From NCBI GenBank assembly GCA_964634645.1, contig CAZWKI010000031.1, forward strand, positions 1-12,581: a DNA stretch of 12,581 nt, read 5' to 3'. Positions 6,597 through 12,581 of this stretch are shown here, one piece after another (positions within the stretch are counted from its first letter, which is position 1; every line of letters begins with the position of its first letter). The notes below the pieces were generated by a model. That model was not told the origin of the DNA, ran no database searches, and worked only from the letters and a program-made list of their open reading frames with translations. Made by a program: the position numbers and the translations under genes. This DNA comes from CAZWKI01 sp964634645 (GTDB lineage Bacteria > Patescibacteriota > Patescibacteriia > UBA1558 > S5-K13).

Positions 6597-6857
6597 ACGC
6601 TTAAAAACGCCTCAAATTTAATAGTTTGCTCAAATCTTGAATCATTGACCGAAGTCATACAAAACAATTCAAATGGGGCCATTTTTGAAAGCGGAAATGT
6701 AAATGATTTAGCAAGCAAAATAGAATTATTAATAAATGACAAAAAGTTGGGTCAAAAATTTATCAAAAACGGCCCACGGGGCTTAGAAAAATTTGACTTT
6801 GATAAATTTATAAACAAAATAAAAGAAAACTACTTATCCAGTGAGATAAATAGTTAA
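6597..6857 (+). pseudogene. C-terminal remnant of a GT4 (group 1) glycosyltransferase
   Basis: This is the only coding-like sequence on the plus strand. The open frame reads LKNASNLIVCSNLESLTEVI, then QNNSNGAIFESGNVNDLASK, IELLINDKKLG, and finally FDFDKFINKIKENYL. This matches the end of the GT-B C-terminal domain of GT4 enzymes: xxSNxxxLxEVI, NGxLFExGNxxDLAxKI and a terminal WD/FD-K-helix. Only about 86 codons remain of the usual 350-400. In the same frame a TAA lies at 6594-6596 and a TGA at 6576-6578, and no nucleotide-binding fold is found upstream. A TTG at 6645 could in theory start a 70-aa peptide, but without the catalytic half it would be inactive. I infer a 5'-deleted gene left by rearrangement of a glycan locus once oriented oppositely. 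Confidence 0.75.
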
Positions 6858-6900
6858 AATAAGTTTTTAGATTATTTGTATTCTACACATTAATATATAT

Positions 6901-6916
6901 TTGTCTCGTTAGACAA
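6901..6916. repeat. Short stem-loop TTGTCT-CGTT-AGACAA
   Basis: A perfect 6-bp stem with a 4-nt loop lies between the GT4 remnant and the end of the coiled-coil gene. It is downstream of both convergent frames. No clear U-tract follows on either strand, so a terminator role is doubtful. Confidence 0.35.
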
Positions 6917-6977
6917 TAATATCTCATGGGATAAATGGTCCTCTTTTTATAATTTTAAAAAACCTTAATCTAGTAAA

Positions 6978-7430
6978 TTATAAATTATTTGCAATCAAAG
7001 TCTCTTTGATTATTTTTCTATTTGGAATATTTTTTAATTCTTGAAAATGTAGATATTTAAGCTTATCTATATTTACTTCAAACGCCTTGTCATCCATATA
7101 ATTATAAAATTCTTCCTTGCTTAACATTTTAGATATTTTATTCTCTATCTTATTAAAACGTTTATTAATTTTTAACCCAAAATTTTTGAAATTTTGATTT
7201 ACGGTTATAGCCAAAATATTAACAGCTTCATCAACTTCTTGTTTCAAGTCATCTTTGGTAGCAAAGCTTTTTAGATCGTCTTTCGTGGCAAAGCTTTTTA
7301 GATCGTCTTTCGTAGCAAAACTTTTTAGATCGTCTTTCGTAGCAAAACTTTTTAGATCGTCTTTCGTAGCAAAGCCTATTAATTTCTCATCCATTAACTG
7401 TCCTATTTGTTTTAAATCGCTTTTTTTCAT
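6978..7430 (-). CDS. Small coiled-coil protein with FATKDDLKS tandem repeats
   Basis: A 150-aa hydrophilic protein without signal peptide or membrane segment. Residues 1-19 (DLKQIGQLMDEKL) are followed by the 9-residue unit FATKDDLKS four times plus a fifth ending in Q (20-63). A heptad-like helix follows (about 64-115, NFKNFGLKINKRFNKIENKI), then a basic C-terminal tail. Repeats of the form ATKDDLK/ATKEDLK occur in many small bacterial coiled-coil proteins of unknown function. The DNA units are nearly identical, pointing to recent expansion by slippage. It has its own promoter and a good Shine-Dalgarno (AAGGGG, 8 nt before the ATG), unlike most neighbours. It sits directly downstream of a ligase-TPR gene, just as the 78-aa protein does downstream of the other ligase gene. 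Oligomerisation or scaffolding is plausible; no function is known. Confidence 0.8.
   Translation of the reverse strand: MKKSDLKQIGQLMDEKLIGFATKDDLKSFATKDDLKSFATKDDLKSFATKDDLKSFATKDDLKQEVDEAVNILAITVNQNFKNFGLKINKRFNKIENKISKMLSKEEFYNYMDDKAFEVNIDKLKYLHFQELKNIPNRKIIKETLIANNL
7250..7380. repeat. 27-bp tandem repeat within the coiled-coil gene
   Basis: Units begin at 7261, 7288, 7315, 7342 and 7369 (last one partial), exactly 27 bp apart. They share the core gcaaarctttttagatcgtc on the plus strand and differ only at a few A/G positions, so all encode FATKDDLKS. As each unit is nine codons, gain or loss preserves the frame. Confidence 0.95.
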
Positions 7431-7474
7431 AAACTTAACCCCTTCACTTAATTATATATTTATAAAGTAAATAT

Positions 7475-7503
7475 ATTTTACAATTTTAAAAAATTTTAAT
7501 CAA
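7475..7503 (-). promoter_or_regulatory. Candidate promoter of the coiled-coil gene
   Basis: On the minus strand -35 TTGATT (7498-7503) and -10 TAAAAT (7475-7480) are 17 bp apart. Transcription would start near 7468, giving a leader of roughly 37 nt that contains the AAGGGG Shine-Dalgarno at about 7439-7444. The 100-bp gap before this gene supports a separate promoter. Confidence 0.45.
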
Positions 7504-7530
7504 ATAAATTATCAACAATTAATAAGCCGT

Positions 7531-9546
7531 CTAATTTTTTAATTTTTCTTCCAAGCTTGGATTTAATTCTATAGCTTTTTTAATATATTCTTCACTTTTT
7601 GCTACATCTCCTTTTTGCCCATAAATCTGTCCCATCATAAGATAAGTATCTGCGTATTTGTCATTGTATTTCAAGGCTGTCTCTAAATTGCTAATTGCCC
7701 TGTCAATATTGTCAAGCATCATTTCAATGTTTGCCATAAAATAATAATTATGAAGTCTTTCTGGAGATAATTCTATTGATTTTTCTATCTTCTTCTTTGC
7801 TAATTCCAAAATATCTAAATATTCTTTGCTGCCCTGCGCAAAAAACATTGATTGCATCATATAAAGACGAGCTGAATTCATCTGCATATAAGATTCTTTT
7901 TCGTTTATATCAAGATAATATGAGCTTTGTTCTATTAAATAAGTGACTATATCAAAGACCGCCTTTACCTGATCTTCTGTCTTTGCTCTTCCATAAACAG
8001 ACGTAATGGTGTCAGTAAGCATTGTTGTTGAATCCTTGTTCAAATAACTATCTATTTCATACAATTTTTTTATCTCAACTAATGTCTTATTAAAATCATT
8101 GTCTTGATAAAGTGATTTTTGAACAACATAATTCTGAGAAGCGACTTCCATTTGCTTAGCATTTACATTGAAAATCATAAACAACAATACAAGTGCGGAT
8201 ACTGATATAATTATCCAATTAAATACATTGTGAGTCGGATTTTGCCATATTGATTTTGCTCCTGTCTCCTCTGTGTATCTGAAATTGATATAGGCTAGAA
8301 TAAAGAAAAAAGTGGAGGTAACTGCAAGCGAATCAAATACAAAGAAATTTTGTATAAAATAAGCAATTACAATACAAGAAAAAAATAAATAATAAAGAAA
8401 ATTCTTTTCTTTGTTTGCTTTGTATGTTTTATATAGACAAAATAGAGTTATAACAAATATTGATAAATAAAAAATTAAACCAAATATTCCATGAGCAACA
8501 AGAGTTTCCATTACCATATTGTGTGCCCTATCAAACCACGTTTCTCCAGCTGCAATATTGTAATAATCTGCTTGAAAATGCTTATCAAAAGCATAATAAT
8601 AATTTTCCATTCCATATCCAATAAATGGTTTTTCTTTTATTGCTTGTAATCCACCATTCCAAGATATAAGTCTGGTTCTGACGGTTCCGGTGCTTTTTGA
8701 TATGCTTGTCATCTTATTAAAGATTATACTTTTCTTTACCCAATCTTTTTCTTTGTTTAAAAATGCCAATGTAAAAATTGAAATAAAAAATATTACAAAA
8801 ATCAAAAGACCTATTTTTATAAATTTTTTCTTTGACTTAAAAATAAATATAAAAGATATTAAAAACAATACCAAATAAAGCGCTAGCTGAGCTCCTCTAA
8901 TCTGAGTTTTCATTAAAATTGGAAGCTGAATTATGATATGAGATAAATATAAAATCCTAAACCACCATTCTTTTTTTTCTATTAAATAATATAGCGACAA
9001 AAGCGCTCCAAGAAGTGTCAGTCCTGCAATATAAGCAATATTTCCCAAAACACCTTCAAGGCCTTTTGCATTTGAAAAAATAGACATGACTCCCCATATT
9101 TGTAAATATGAAATCACTGCAACAGTAGAGCAAAATACAAGTATAATATTAAAAAATGCAAACCATTCTTTTTTTGTCTTCAAAAAATTTGTAAGAACAA
9201 GAAAGAACAATACTAAATGCACCCAAGTACTAATTCCCCACATTCTTTCCAAATCACCAGTAAAAGATAAATATGGGTTTAATCCAAATATAGAAGTAAT
9301 AATTGCAATAAAAGTGAATATTAAAACACTATAAAGAATCCAGGATTTCTTGGGTTTATACTCCTCGTATTTAAACATCAAAATCAAATATACAAATGAG
9401 AGTAATTCAATACAGATTCTAAATGGAATTGTTTTTGATGTGATAAAAGGAAAAATCCAGGTTTTGAAAACAAAAAGACATGAAACAAATGTAAATGTTA
9501 TTAAAGCATATACAAGTAATTTTAAATACTTTTTCGTGTTATCCAT
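7531..9546 (-). CDS. O-antigen ligase/polymerase-like membrane protein with C-terminal TPR repeats
   Basis: A 671-aa protein of the WaaL/Wzy_C family, which in known cases polymerises glycan repeats or transfers lipid-linked glycan to lipid A or protein on the outer face of the membrane. Residues about 10-270 and 350-470 hold some ten or more membrane spans. Family marks are GLNPYLSFTGDLERMWG (88-104), GNIAYIAG (168-175), an RGAQ loop (207-210), RTRLISW (290-296) and PFIGYG (307-312) of the large periplasmic loop, and RAHN (340-343) with the conserved His. From about 590 on, tetratricopeptide repeats appear (YYFMANIEMMLDNIDRAISN, then YADTYLMMGQIYGQKGDVAKSEEYIKKAIELNP). Such ligase-TPR fusions are frequent in Candidate Phyla Radiation genomes. 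The stop is TAG, the only one among the intact genes. The start codon abuts a palindromic repeat element, and a paralogue lies upstream at 10870-12581. Whether it is a ligase, polymerase or protein O-glycosyltransferase cannot be decided. Confidence 0.9.
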   Translation of the reverse strand: MDNTKKYLKLLVYALITFTFVSCLFVFKTWIFPFITSKTIPFRICIELLSFVYLILMFKYEEYKPKKSWILYSVLIFTFIAIITSIFGLNPYLSFTGDLERMWGISTWVHLVLFFLVLTNFLKTKKEWFAFFNIILVFCSTVAVISYLQIWGVMSIFSNAKGLEGVLGNIAYIAGLTLLGALLSLYYLIEKKEWWFRILYLSHIIIQLPILMKTQIRGAQLALYLVLFLISFIFIFKSKKKFIKIGLLIFVIFFISIFTLAFLNKEKDWVKKSIIFNKMTSISKSTGTVRTRLISWNGGLQAIKEKPFIGYGMENYYYAFDKHFQADYYNIAAGETWFDRAHNMVMETLVAHGIFGLIFYLSIFVITLFCLYKTYKANKEKNFLYYLFFSCIVIAYFIQNFFVFDSLAVTSTFFFILAYINFRYTEETGAKSIWQNPTHNVFNWIIISVSALVLLFMIFNVNAKQMEVASQNYVVQKSLYQDNDFNKTLVEIKKLYEIDSYLNKDSTTMLTDTITSVYGRAKTEDQVKAVFDIVTYLIEQSSYYLDINEKESYMQMNSARLYMMQSMFFAQGSKEYLDILELAKKKIEKSIELSPERLHNYYFMANIEMMLDNIDRAISNLETALKYNDKYADTYLMMGQIYGQKGDVAKSEEYIKKAIELNPSLEEKLKN

Positions 9547-9619
9547 ATTTTTAGCTATTAGTTGTTAGCTTTCCAGCCTGCCGGCAGGCAGGCAGATTTT
9601 AGCTTTTAGCCCCTAATCC
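9547..9619. repeat. GC-rich palindrome flanked by TTAGCT repeats
   Basis: The gap between the HEPN stop and the ligase ATG holds a perfect 14-bp palindrome GCCTGCCGGCAGGC (9576-9589), extended by AGGCAG, in an otherwise AT-rich window. TTAGCT copies occur on either side at 9551-9556, 9565-9570, 9599-9604 and 9620-9625; the last overlaps the HEPN stop codon. The composition contrast suggests a mobile or dispersed intergenic repeat; similar CTGCCGGCAG repeats are, from memory, seen between genes in Candidate Phyla Radiation drafts. No poly-U tract follows the GC stem, so it is a poor match to an intrinsic terminator. Confidence 0.75.
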
Positions 9620-10021
9620 TTAGCTCTTTGAATTATTAAATTTTTCAAATAAATTTGTGACGAAATCTAGATACTCATTTGCATCTTTTTTACTAATCAA
9701 AGAATATCCTTCATACATATCTGAATTTCTTACTTGTCTCATCTTATTAGCAAATATTTCAATGTCTTTATTTTTAAAAAATATTGCTAGTTGTTCTATT
9801 GTTTTTACATGATGCCCTGGAATACTTCTTACTTTATAGCCCATTTTTGCAATAATTGTAATCCCCAGCTTAATAAGAGCGTCATAAGAAAATCTAAAAC
9901 AAACCTCTTCTATTTTGGAGTTTTTTGCTATATTTAGATCTCTTTCAGCGGATTTAAGATAATTGCTTATTTGATCTTCTGTAAATTTTAACTTTTGAAA
10001 ATACTGTTCTTGAAATGACAT
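9620..10021 (-). CDS. HEPN-domain protein, probable partner of the upstream nucleotidyltransferase
   Basis: A 133-aa all-helical protein resembling the SAV_6107-like HEPN group: a first helix (QISNYLKSAERDLNIAK, about 17-33), CFRFSYDALIKLGITIIAKMG at 41-61 with the typical Y-D-A-hydrophobic face, GHHVKTIEQLAIFF at 69-82, and RQVRNSDMYEGY at 95-106. The canonical HEPN ribonuclease motif is Rx4-6H. Here R98-N99 is followed by Tyr 103 instead of His, so RNase activity is uncertain. HEPN proteins paired with minimal nucleotidyltransferases form toxin-antitoxin modules in which the transferase modifies and silences the HEPN toxin (HepT/MntA). The gene begins 8 bp after the nucleotidyltransferase stop, so both form one operon. 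Its stop lies at the edge of the palindromic repeat element. A non-toxic substrate-binding role is an alternative. Confidence 0.8.
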   Translation of the reverse strand: MSFQEQYFQKLKFTEDQISNYLKSAERDLNIAKNSKIEEVCFRFSYDALIKLGITIIAKMGYKVRSIPGHHVKTIEQLAIFFKNKDIEIFANKMRQVRNSDMYEGYSLISKKDANEYLDFVTNLFEKFNNSKS

Positions 10022-10029
10022 AATGAAAA

Positions 10030-10569
10030 TTACTTAATTTTTATAGTATTCTTAAGGGCTTGAACAATAAAAGGGTCTTTGTCTTTTTTGGCGTTAAACT
10101 CTTTCTCATCAAAATTCACTATATTTATTTCTCTATTTATAGATTTCTGAATATCCAAAATACTTTTCTGAATTTCTAAAGATGAATGATTACCAATTAT
10201 TAAAACATCTATATCACTAAAATCATCAAATTTTTTATTAACATAAGATCCATATATATATACTTTTTTTATTTTCTTATCTTTTTCAAACAATTTTCTT
10301 AGAGTATTTTCAACGCCATTTGTTTTTTTGAAAATTTCTTCATATTGTTTTAGTAATGGAAATTGTTTATTTAAAAAATAATACCTTTGATTTCCACTAA
10401 ACTCACTCTTTAAAATTCCTTCTCTTTCTAAGTCTTTTAATTTCTTATCTGTATTCTTTGCTTCTAATTCTAAAATTCTTGCAAGTTCATTAATATAATT
10501 TTTTGCGTTTTTATTGAAAAAGAAATATTGAAGAATTTTATTAGCTATTTTTGATTTTGTTATTACCAT
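10030..10569 (-). CDS. Winged-helix plus nucleotidyltransferase protein (MNT-type)
   Basis: A 179-aa two-domain protein. Residues about 8-68 form a winged helix (KILQYFFFNKNAKNYINELA, then KKLKDLEREGILKSEFSGNQRYYFLN). Residues about 95-179 form a minimal nucleotidyltransferase fold: VYIYGSYVNKKFDDFSDIDVLIIG, with G107-S108 and the metal-binding D119/D121 of the GSx10DxD signature. A third acid is less clear (REINIVNFDEKEF). The ending DPFIVQALKNTIKI is common in this wHTH-NTase group. It is first in a two-gene operon with the HEPN protein, the usual antitoxin-toxin order. The family role would be AMP or NMP transfer to the HEPN partner, and the winged helix could bind the palindrome immediately upstream of the start codon. 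No Shine-Dalgarno is visible; the predicted leader is only about 18 nt. Confidence 0.85.
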   Translation of the reverse strand: MVITKSKIANKILQYFFFNKNAKNYINELARILELEAKNTDKKLKDLEREGILKSEFSGNQRYYFLNKQFPLLKQYEEIFKKTNGVENTLRKLFEKDKKIKKVYIYGSYVNKKFDDFSDIDVLIIGNHSSLEIQKSILDIQKSINREINIVNFDEKEFNAKKDKDPFIVQALKNTIKIK

Positions 10570-10575
10570 AAAGTT

Positions 10576-10593
10576 TGACCATGATTATGGTCA
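10576..10593. promoter_or_regulatory. Palindromic operator candidate of the NTase-HEPN module
   Basis: TGACCATGATTATGGTCA has perfect 7-bp arms around GATT. It lies between the predicted -10 and the start codon, covering the transcription start. TTACCATA occurs as a direct repeat on both sides (10563-10570, which includes the start codon, and 10598-10605). This is the expected place for autorepression by the winged-helix domain of the first gene. Confidence 0.65.
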
Positions 10594-10594
10594 T

Positions 10595-10623
10595 ATTTTA
10601 CCATAATTTAAAAATGAATTCAA
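10595..10623 (-). promoter_or_regulatory. Promoter of the NTase-HEPN module
   Basis: On the minus strand -35 TTGAAT (10618-10623) and -10 TAAAAT (10595-10600) are 17 bp apart. The -35 lies 5 bp past the stop of the 78-aa gene. The predicted start near 10588 falls inside the palindrome. Confidence 0.55.
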
Positions 10624-10628
10624 TAATT

Positions 10629-10865
10629 TTATTTATTTGATATTTTTGTCAAAAGCTTACTCAATTCTTCCCTGACAAAATACATCATTTTGTCCTTGAA
10701 TTCATCAAGGTCATACTTGGTAATATATTTTTTTGATTCTAATTTGCTTACAAAACTATTGAAATCATTGTCTGTGAATAAGCTCACCTTAATACGTTCT
10801 AATTTTTCATCAATTTCCTTTGAAACAATTTCTCTTATATTTGATAAATCTTTTTCGTCTAGCAT
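10629..10865 (-). CDS. Small charged helical protein, 78 aa, unknown function
   Basis: I do not recognise a characterised family. The protein is hydrophilic and probably all helical: DEKDLSNIREIVSKEIDEKLERI (3-25), SKKYITKYDLDEFKDKMMYFV and a final Lys-rich helix. Its plan (DLxxI-x-DEKL near the start, then a TKYDLDEFK unit) resembles the 150-aa coiled-coil protein at 6978-7430 (DLKQIGQLMDEKL, ATKDDLKSF), as if that protein were an expanded relative. It starts 4 bp after the stop of the upstream ligase-TPR gene without a Shine-Dalgarno, so it should be co-transcribed and perhaps coupled. Position suggests an accessory role to the ligase, but this is inference only. Confidence 0.7.
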   Translation of the reverse strand: MLDEKDLSNIREIVSKEIDEKLERIKVSLFTDNDFNSFVSKLESKKYITKYDLDEFKDKMMYFVREELSKLLTKISNK

Positions 10866-10869
10866 AAAA

Positions 10870-12581
10870 TTATTGATTTTTTAAATTATTTAAATATTCT
10901 ATATAATCATTTAATGTCTCTTTCCATTCTGGATGCTCAATTATGACACCTTCAATATAAGAAATAGCTTTGTCGTATTGTTTTTCGTATTCATATACAG
11001 AAGCCAAAGATACATAGTTTTCCATTTTATTTGAATCAGCTGGAATTGCTTTTTCTATTAAAATTATTTTTGCTTCTTCTAGATATCCAGCCACAAAGTA
11101 ATATTGCCCTATTTTTCTATAATTTTCAGAATCTGTATTATTATAAAATTTTTCATAAAATTTATTAGCATATTTATCCATTAAATCTTTATTTTTTAGT
11201 TGAGATGCGACATTAATTAAGTTTAAATAGTCTTGCTCTCTCGTGTCATTTATAGTTAAGACTTGTTCTAAATATTTAATACCATTATTTGGATCTCCTT
11301 TCTTTAAATAAGCGCTGGCTAGCATTGTATACGACTCTACTCTATTCGGAGAATATTTGATTGTTTCTGTAATTAAGTTTATTGCCTCGTTTATATAAAA
11401 AGAATTACGTTCTGAATATTTTAAATATAGCTCCGCCAAAATCATTCTTGTTCTTATGTCTTGTGGGTCTTTTTTTATAAAAATTAATAGATTAGACTCT
11501 ATCTCTTCAAAAAATTTTTTCTTTAAGTATAGATCGATATCGTCTCTATCTGCTACATTTTCAACATACATCTTTGATGATTGCATGGATAATTCTCTAT
11601 CACCAAAAGTATTTAAAGAAATCCCCTTCTTAAAATATTCAAGACTTTTACTTGGATTTGATTCAATGTTTTTAATCTCTAATAGTGCATAAGAGCTAAC
11701 TTTGACTGGTAAAAAAACAAAAATATAAATCAATGAAAGTGATACAATGGTTGAAAAACCCAACAAAAGGCTCTCTTTTGAATATAAAAATTTTGGAATA
11801 TTTTGTTCTATGGAATTTTCTTGATTTAAATAACCAATAAAACCTAAAAAGACGATTAATAATATCCAGGAATTAATTGTATCAAATACAAAAAAATTCA
11901 TAGTCACATATGCTGCCAAAAATCCAAACAAAGAAGATCCCAGTAGAGTGTTTTGTTTGTAATATTTATATATATATTTGAATGCTATTATAAGAATCAG
12001 CATATAGCTTAGCAAACCTAAAACTCCCGATGAATTCAAATAATCAAAAATAAAATTATGCATTCTATCAAACCAGTTTTCTGTAATTCGTGGATCAAAG
12101 TATTTATTAACTCCATATAAAATATTTTCTGGTCCGTATCCCAATATTGGTCTATCTAAAAATGACTTATATCCAACTCTCCAAATCATAAGTCTACCCT
12201 GAGAACTAGAATCTTGAGATGCTATATCTGTAAATCTTTTTAGAAATCTTGTATCTTGTACCCATTTTTTATCTTTATTATCAAAAACCAAAAAAGAAAA
12301 CAAAATCACTGATATCAAAAATATAATTGATGTATATTTTATTCTTTTGTTTGATTTTGAGCCAATACTTAAAAATATCAAAATAGTAAATACCCCAACA
12401 ATTAAACCAAGAATACTTCCTCTCGATGCGTTTATAAATATAACTATAATGCACAAAATGATATTAAAAATATAAAAATATTTCCACTTTTTATTTTCTT
12501 CAAAAACATGAGATAAAAATAGTAAAAATAGTACCAAAACAATATAAACACCCAAAAATGCAGTATTACCTATTGTTCCTG
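10870..12581 (-). CDS. O-antigen ligase/polymerase-like protein with TPR repeats, N-terminus beyond window
   Basis: The frame is open to the window edge; the first residues seen are GTIGNTAFLGVY, which align with GVLGNIAYIAG (165-175) of the paralogue at 7531-9546, so about 165 residues are missing. An internal TTG at 12555 is not a credible start. The family marks are a conserved INASRGSILG loop, GRLMIWRVGY followed by RPILGYGPENILYG, and WFDRMHN with the conserved His, between hydrophobic spans. The C-terminal 250 or so residues carry tetratricopeptide repeats (VESYTMLASAYLKKGDPNNG, YRKIGQYYFVAGYLEEAKII, YVSLASVYEYEKQYDKAISY), more than in the paralogue. A role in glycan polymerisation or transfer on the outer membrane face is expected. 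It heads the visible part of an operon with the 78-aa gene. The two paralogues differ strongly in sequence, so the duplication is old or they were acquired separately. Confidence 0.9.
   Translation of the reverse strand, partial: GTIGNTAFLGVYIVLVLFLLFLSHVFEENKKWKYFYIFNIILCIIVIFINASRGSILGLIVGVFTILIFLSIGSKSNKRIKYTSIIFLISVILFSFLVFDNKDKKWVQDTRFLKRFTDIASQDSSSQGRLMIWRVGYKSFLDRPILGYGPENILYGVNKYFDPRITENWFDRMHNFIFDYLNSSGVLGLLSYMLILIIAFKYIYKYYKQNTLLGSSLFGFLAAYVTMNFFVFDTINSWILLIVFLGFIGYLNQENSIEQNIPKFLYSKESLLLGFSTIVSLSLIYIFVFLPVKVSSYALLEIKNIESNPSKSLEYFKKGISLNTFGDRELSMQSSKMYVENVADRDDIDLYLKKKFFEEIESNLLIFIKKDPQDIRTRMILAELYLKYSERNSFYINEAINLITETIKYSPNRVESYTMLASAYLKKGDPNNGIKYLEQVLTINDTREQDYLNLINVASQLKNKDLMDKYANKFYEKFYNNTDSENYRKIGQYYFVAGYLEEAKIILIEKAIPADSNKMENYVSLASVYEYEKQYDKAISYIEGVIIEHPEWKETLNDYIEYLNNLKNQ

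Larger units (their letters stand above)
6310..6977. other. 668-bp region without an intact gene
   Basis: Between gmd and the 150-aa coiled-coil gene no intact coding sequence is seen on either strand. From low to high coordinates it holds: the candidate gmd promoter and hairpin; a stretch (about 6391-6475) almost free of G on the plus strand; an imperfect inverted repeat (6405-6532); a plus-strand glycosyltransferase remnant (6597-6857); and a short hairpin at 6901-6916. It looks like a decayed gene region partly filled with repeat sequence. Confidence 0.8.

Noticed and set aside
6590..6599. CGTTTAAACG perfect palindrome
   Set aside because: It is short, isolated and within the decayed glycosyltransferase region; most likely chance.
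7250..7380. CRISPR array
   Set aside because: The units are directly adjacent with no spacers and lie within a coding frame.
7255..7470. Plus-strand frame with VAKLFRSSF repeats
   Set aside because: It is the antisense reading of the 27-bp tandem repeat; the minus-strand frame has a Shine-Dalgarno, promoter and a coiled-coil composition.
9576..9596. Intrinsic terminator after HEPN
   Set aside because: The GC palindrome is not followed by a U-rich tract on the minus strand.
1..12581. Alternative genetic code (UGA as glycine, as in Gracilibacteria/Absconditabacteria)
   Set aside because: No in-frame UGA occurs in any intact gene and glycine is encoded by GGN throughout; the only UGA in gmd comes from the gap-induced frameshift.

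Overview
The window is a strongly AT-rich, densely packed stretch of bacterial surface-polysaccharide (glycan) biosynthesis genes. Every intact gene reads on the minus strand, so transcription runs from high to low coordinates. No phylogenetic marker is present. Very low GC, short intergenic spaces, mostly TAA stops, weak or absent Shine-Dalgarno sequences, tiny coiled-coil and excisionase-like proteins among glycan genes, and GC-rich palindromic intergenic repeats together suggest a Candidate Phyla Radiation (Patescibacteria, Parcubacteria-like) metagenome scaffold. This assignment is inference. The standard bacterial code fits: UGA is neither a stop nor a sense codon in any intact gene. A run of 10 N at 6172-6181 marks it as a scaffolded draft.

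Layout in order of transcription: (1) 12581-10629: an O-antigen ligase/polymerase-like membrane protein with C-terminal TPRs, cut by the window edge, followed after 4 bp by a 78-aa charged protein. (2) 10623-9620: a two-gene nucleotidyltransferase/HEPN module resembling a toxin-antitoxin pair, with its own promoter and a palindromic operator candidate. (3) 9619-9547: a short GC-rich palindromic repeat element. (4) 9546-6978: a second O-antigen ligase-TPR protein, then a 150-aa coiled-coil protein carrying 27-bp tandem repeats and having its own promoter. (5) 6977-6310: a 668-bp region without an intact gene, holding a plus-strand remnant of a GT4 glycosyltransferase and an imperfect inverted repeat. 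(6) 6309-4276: gmd and fcl, the two-step route from GDP-mannose to GDP-L-fucose; gmd carries the N gap, which looks like an assembly artefact. (7) 4275-1: a good promoter, a heptamer repeat array, a small HTH protein, a Wzx-type flippase, a polysaccharide pyruvyl transferase-family protein, a WbpG/PseA-type sugar amidotransferase, and the start of a NeuB-type nonulosonic acid synthase.

Together the genes suggest a surface glycan containing L-fucose (or another GDP-6-deoxyhexose) and a sialic/legionaminic-type nonulosonic acid, possibly amidated and pyruvylated. It would be flipped by Wzx and polymerised or ligated by WaaL-like enzymes. The most unusual signal is at 4134-4244: nine copies of a 7-bp motif (ATTNGTA or its complement TACNAAT) in two opposed blocks between a near-consensus promoter and the small HTH gene. 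Four consecutive copies are spaced exactly 9 bp apart and carry T, G, A and C at the variable position. It could be a multi-site operator or an RNA with alternative hairpins that controls the flippase operon.
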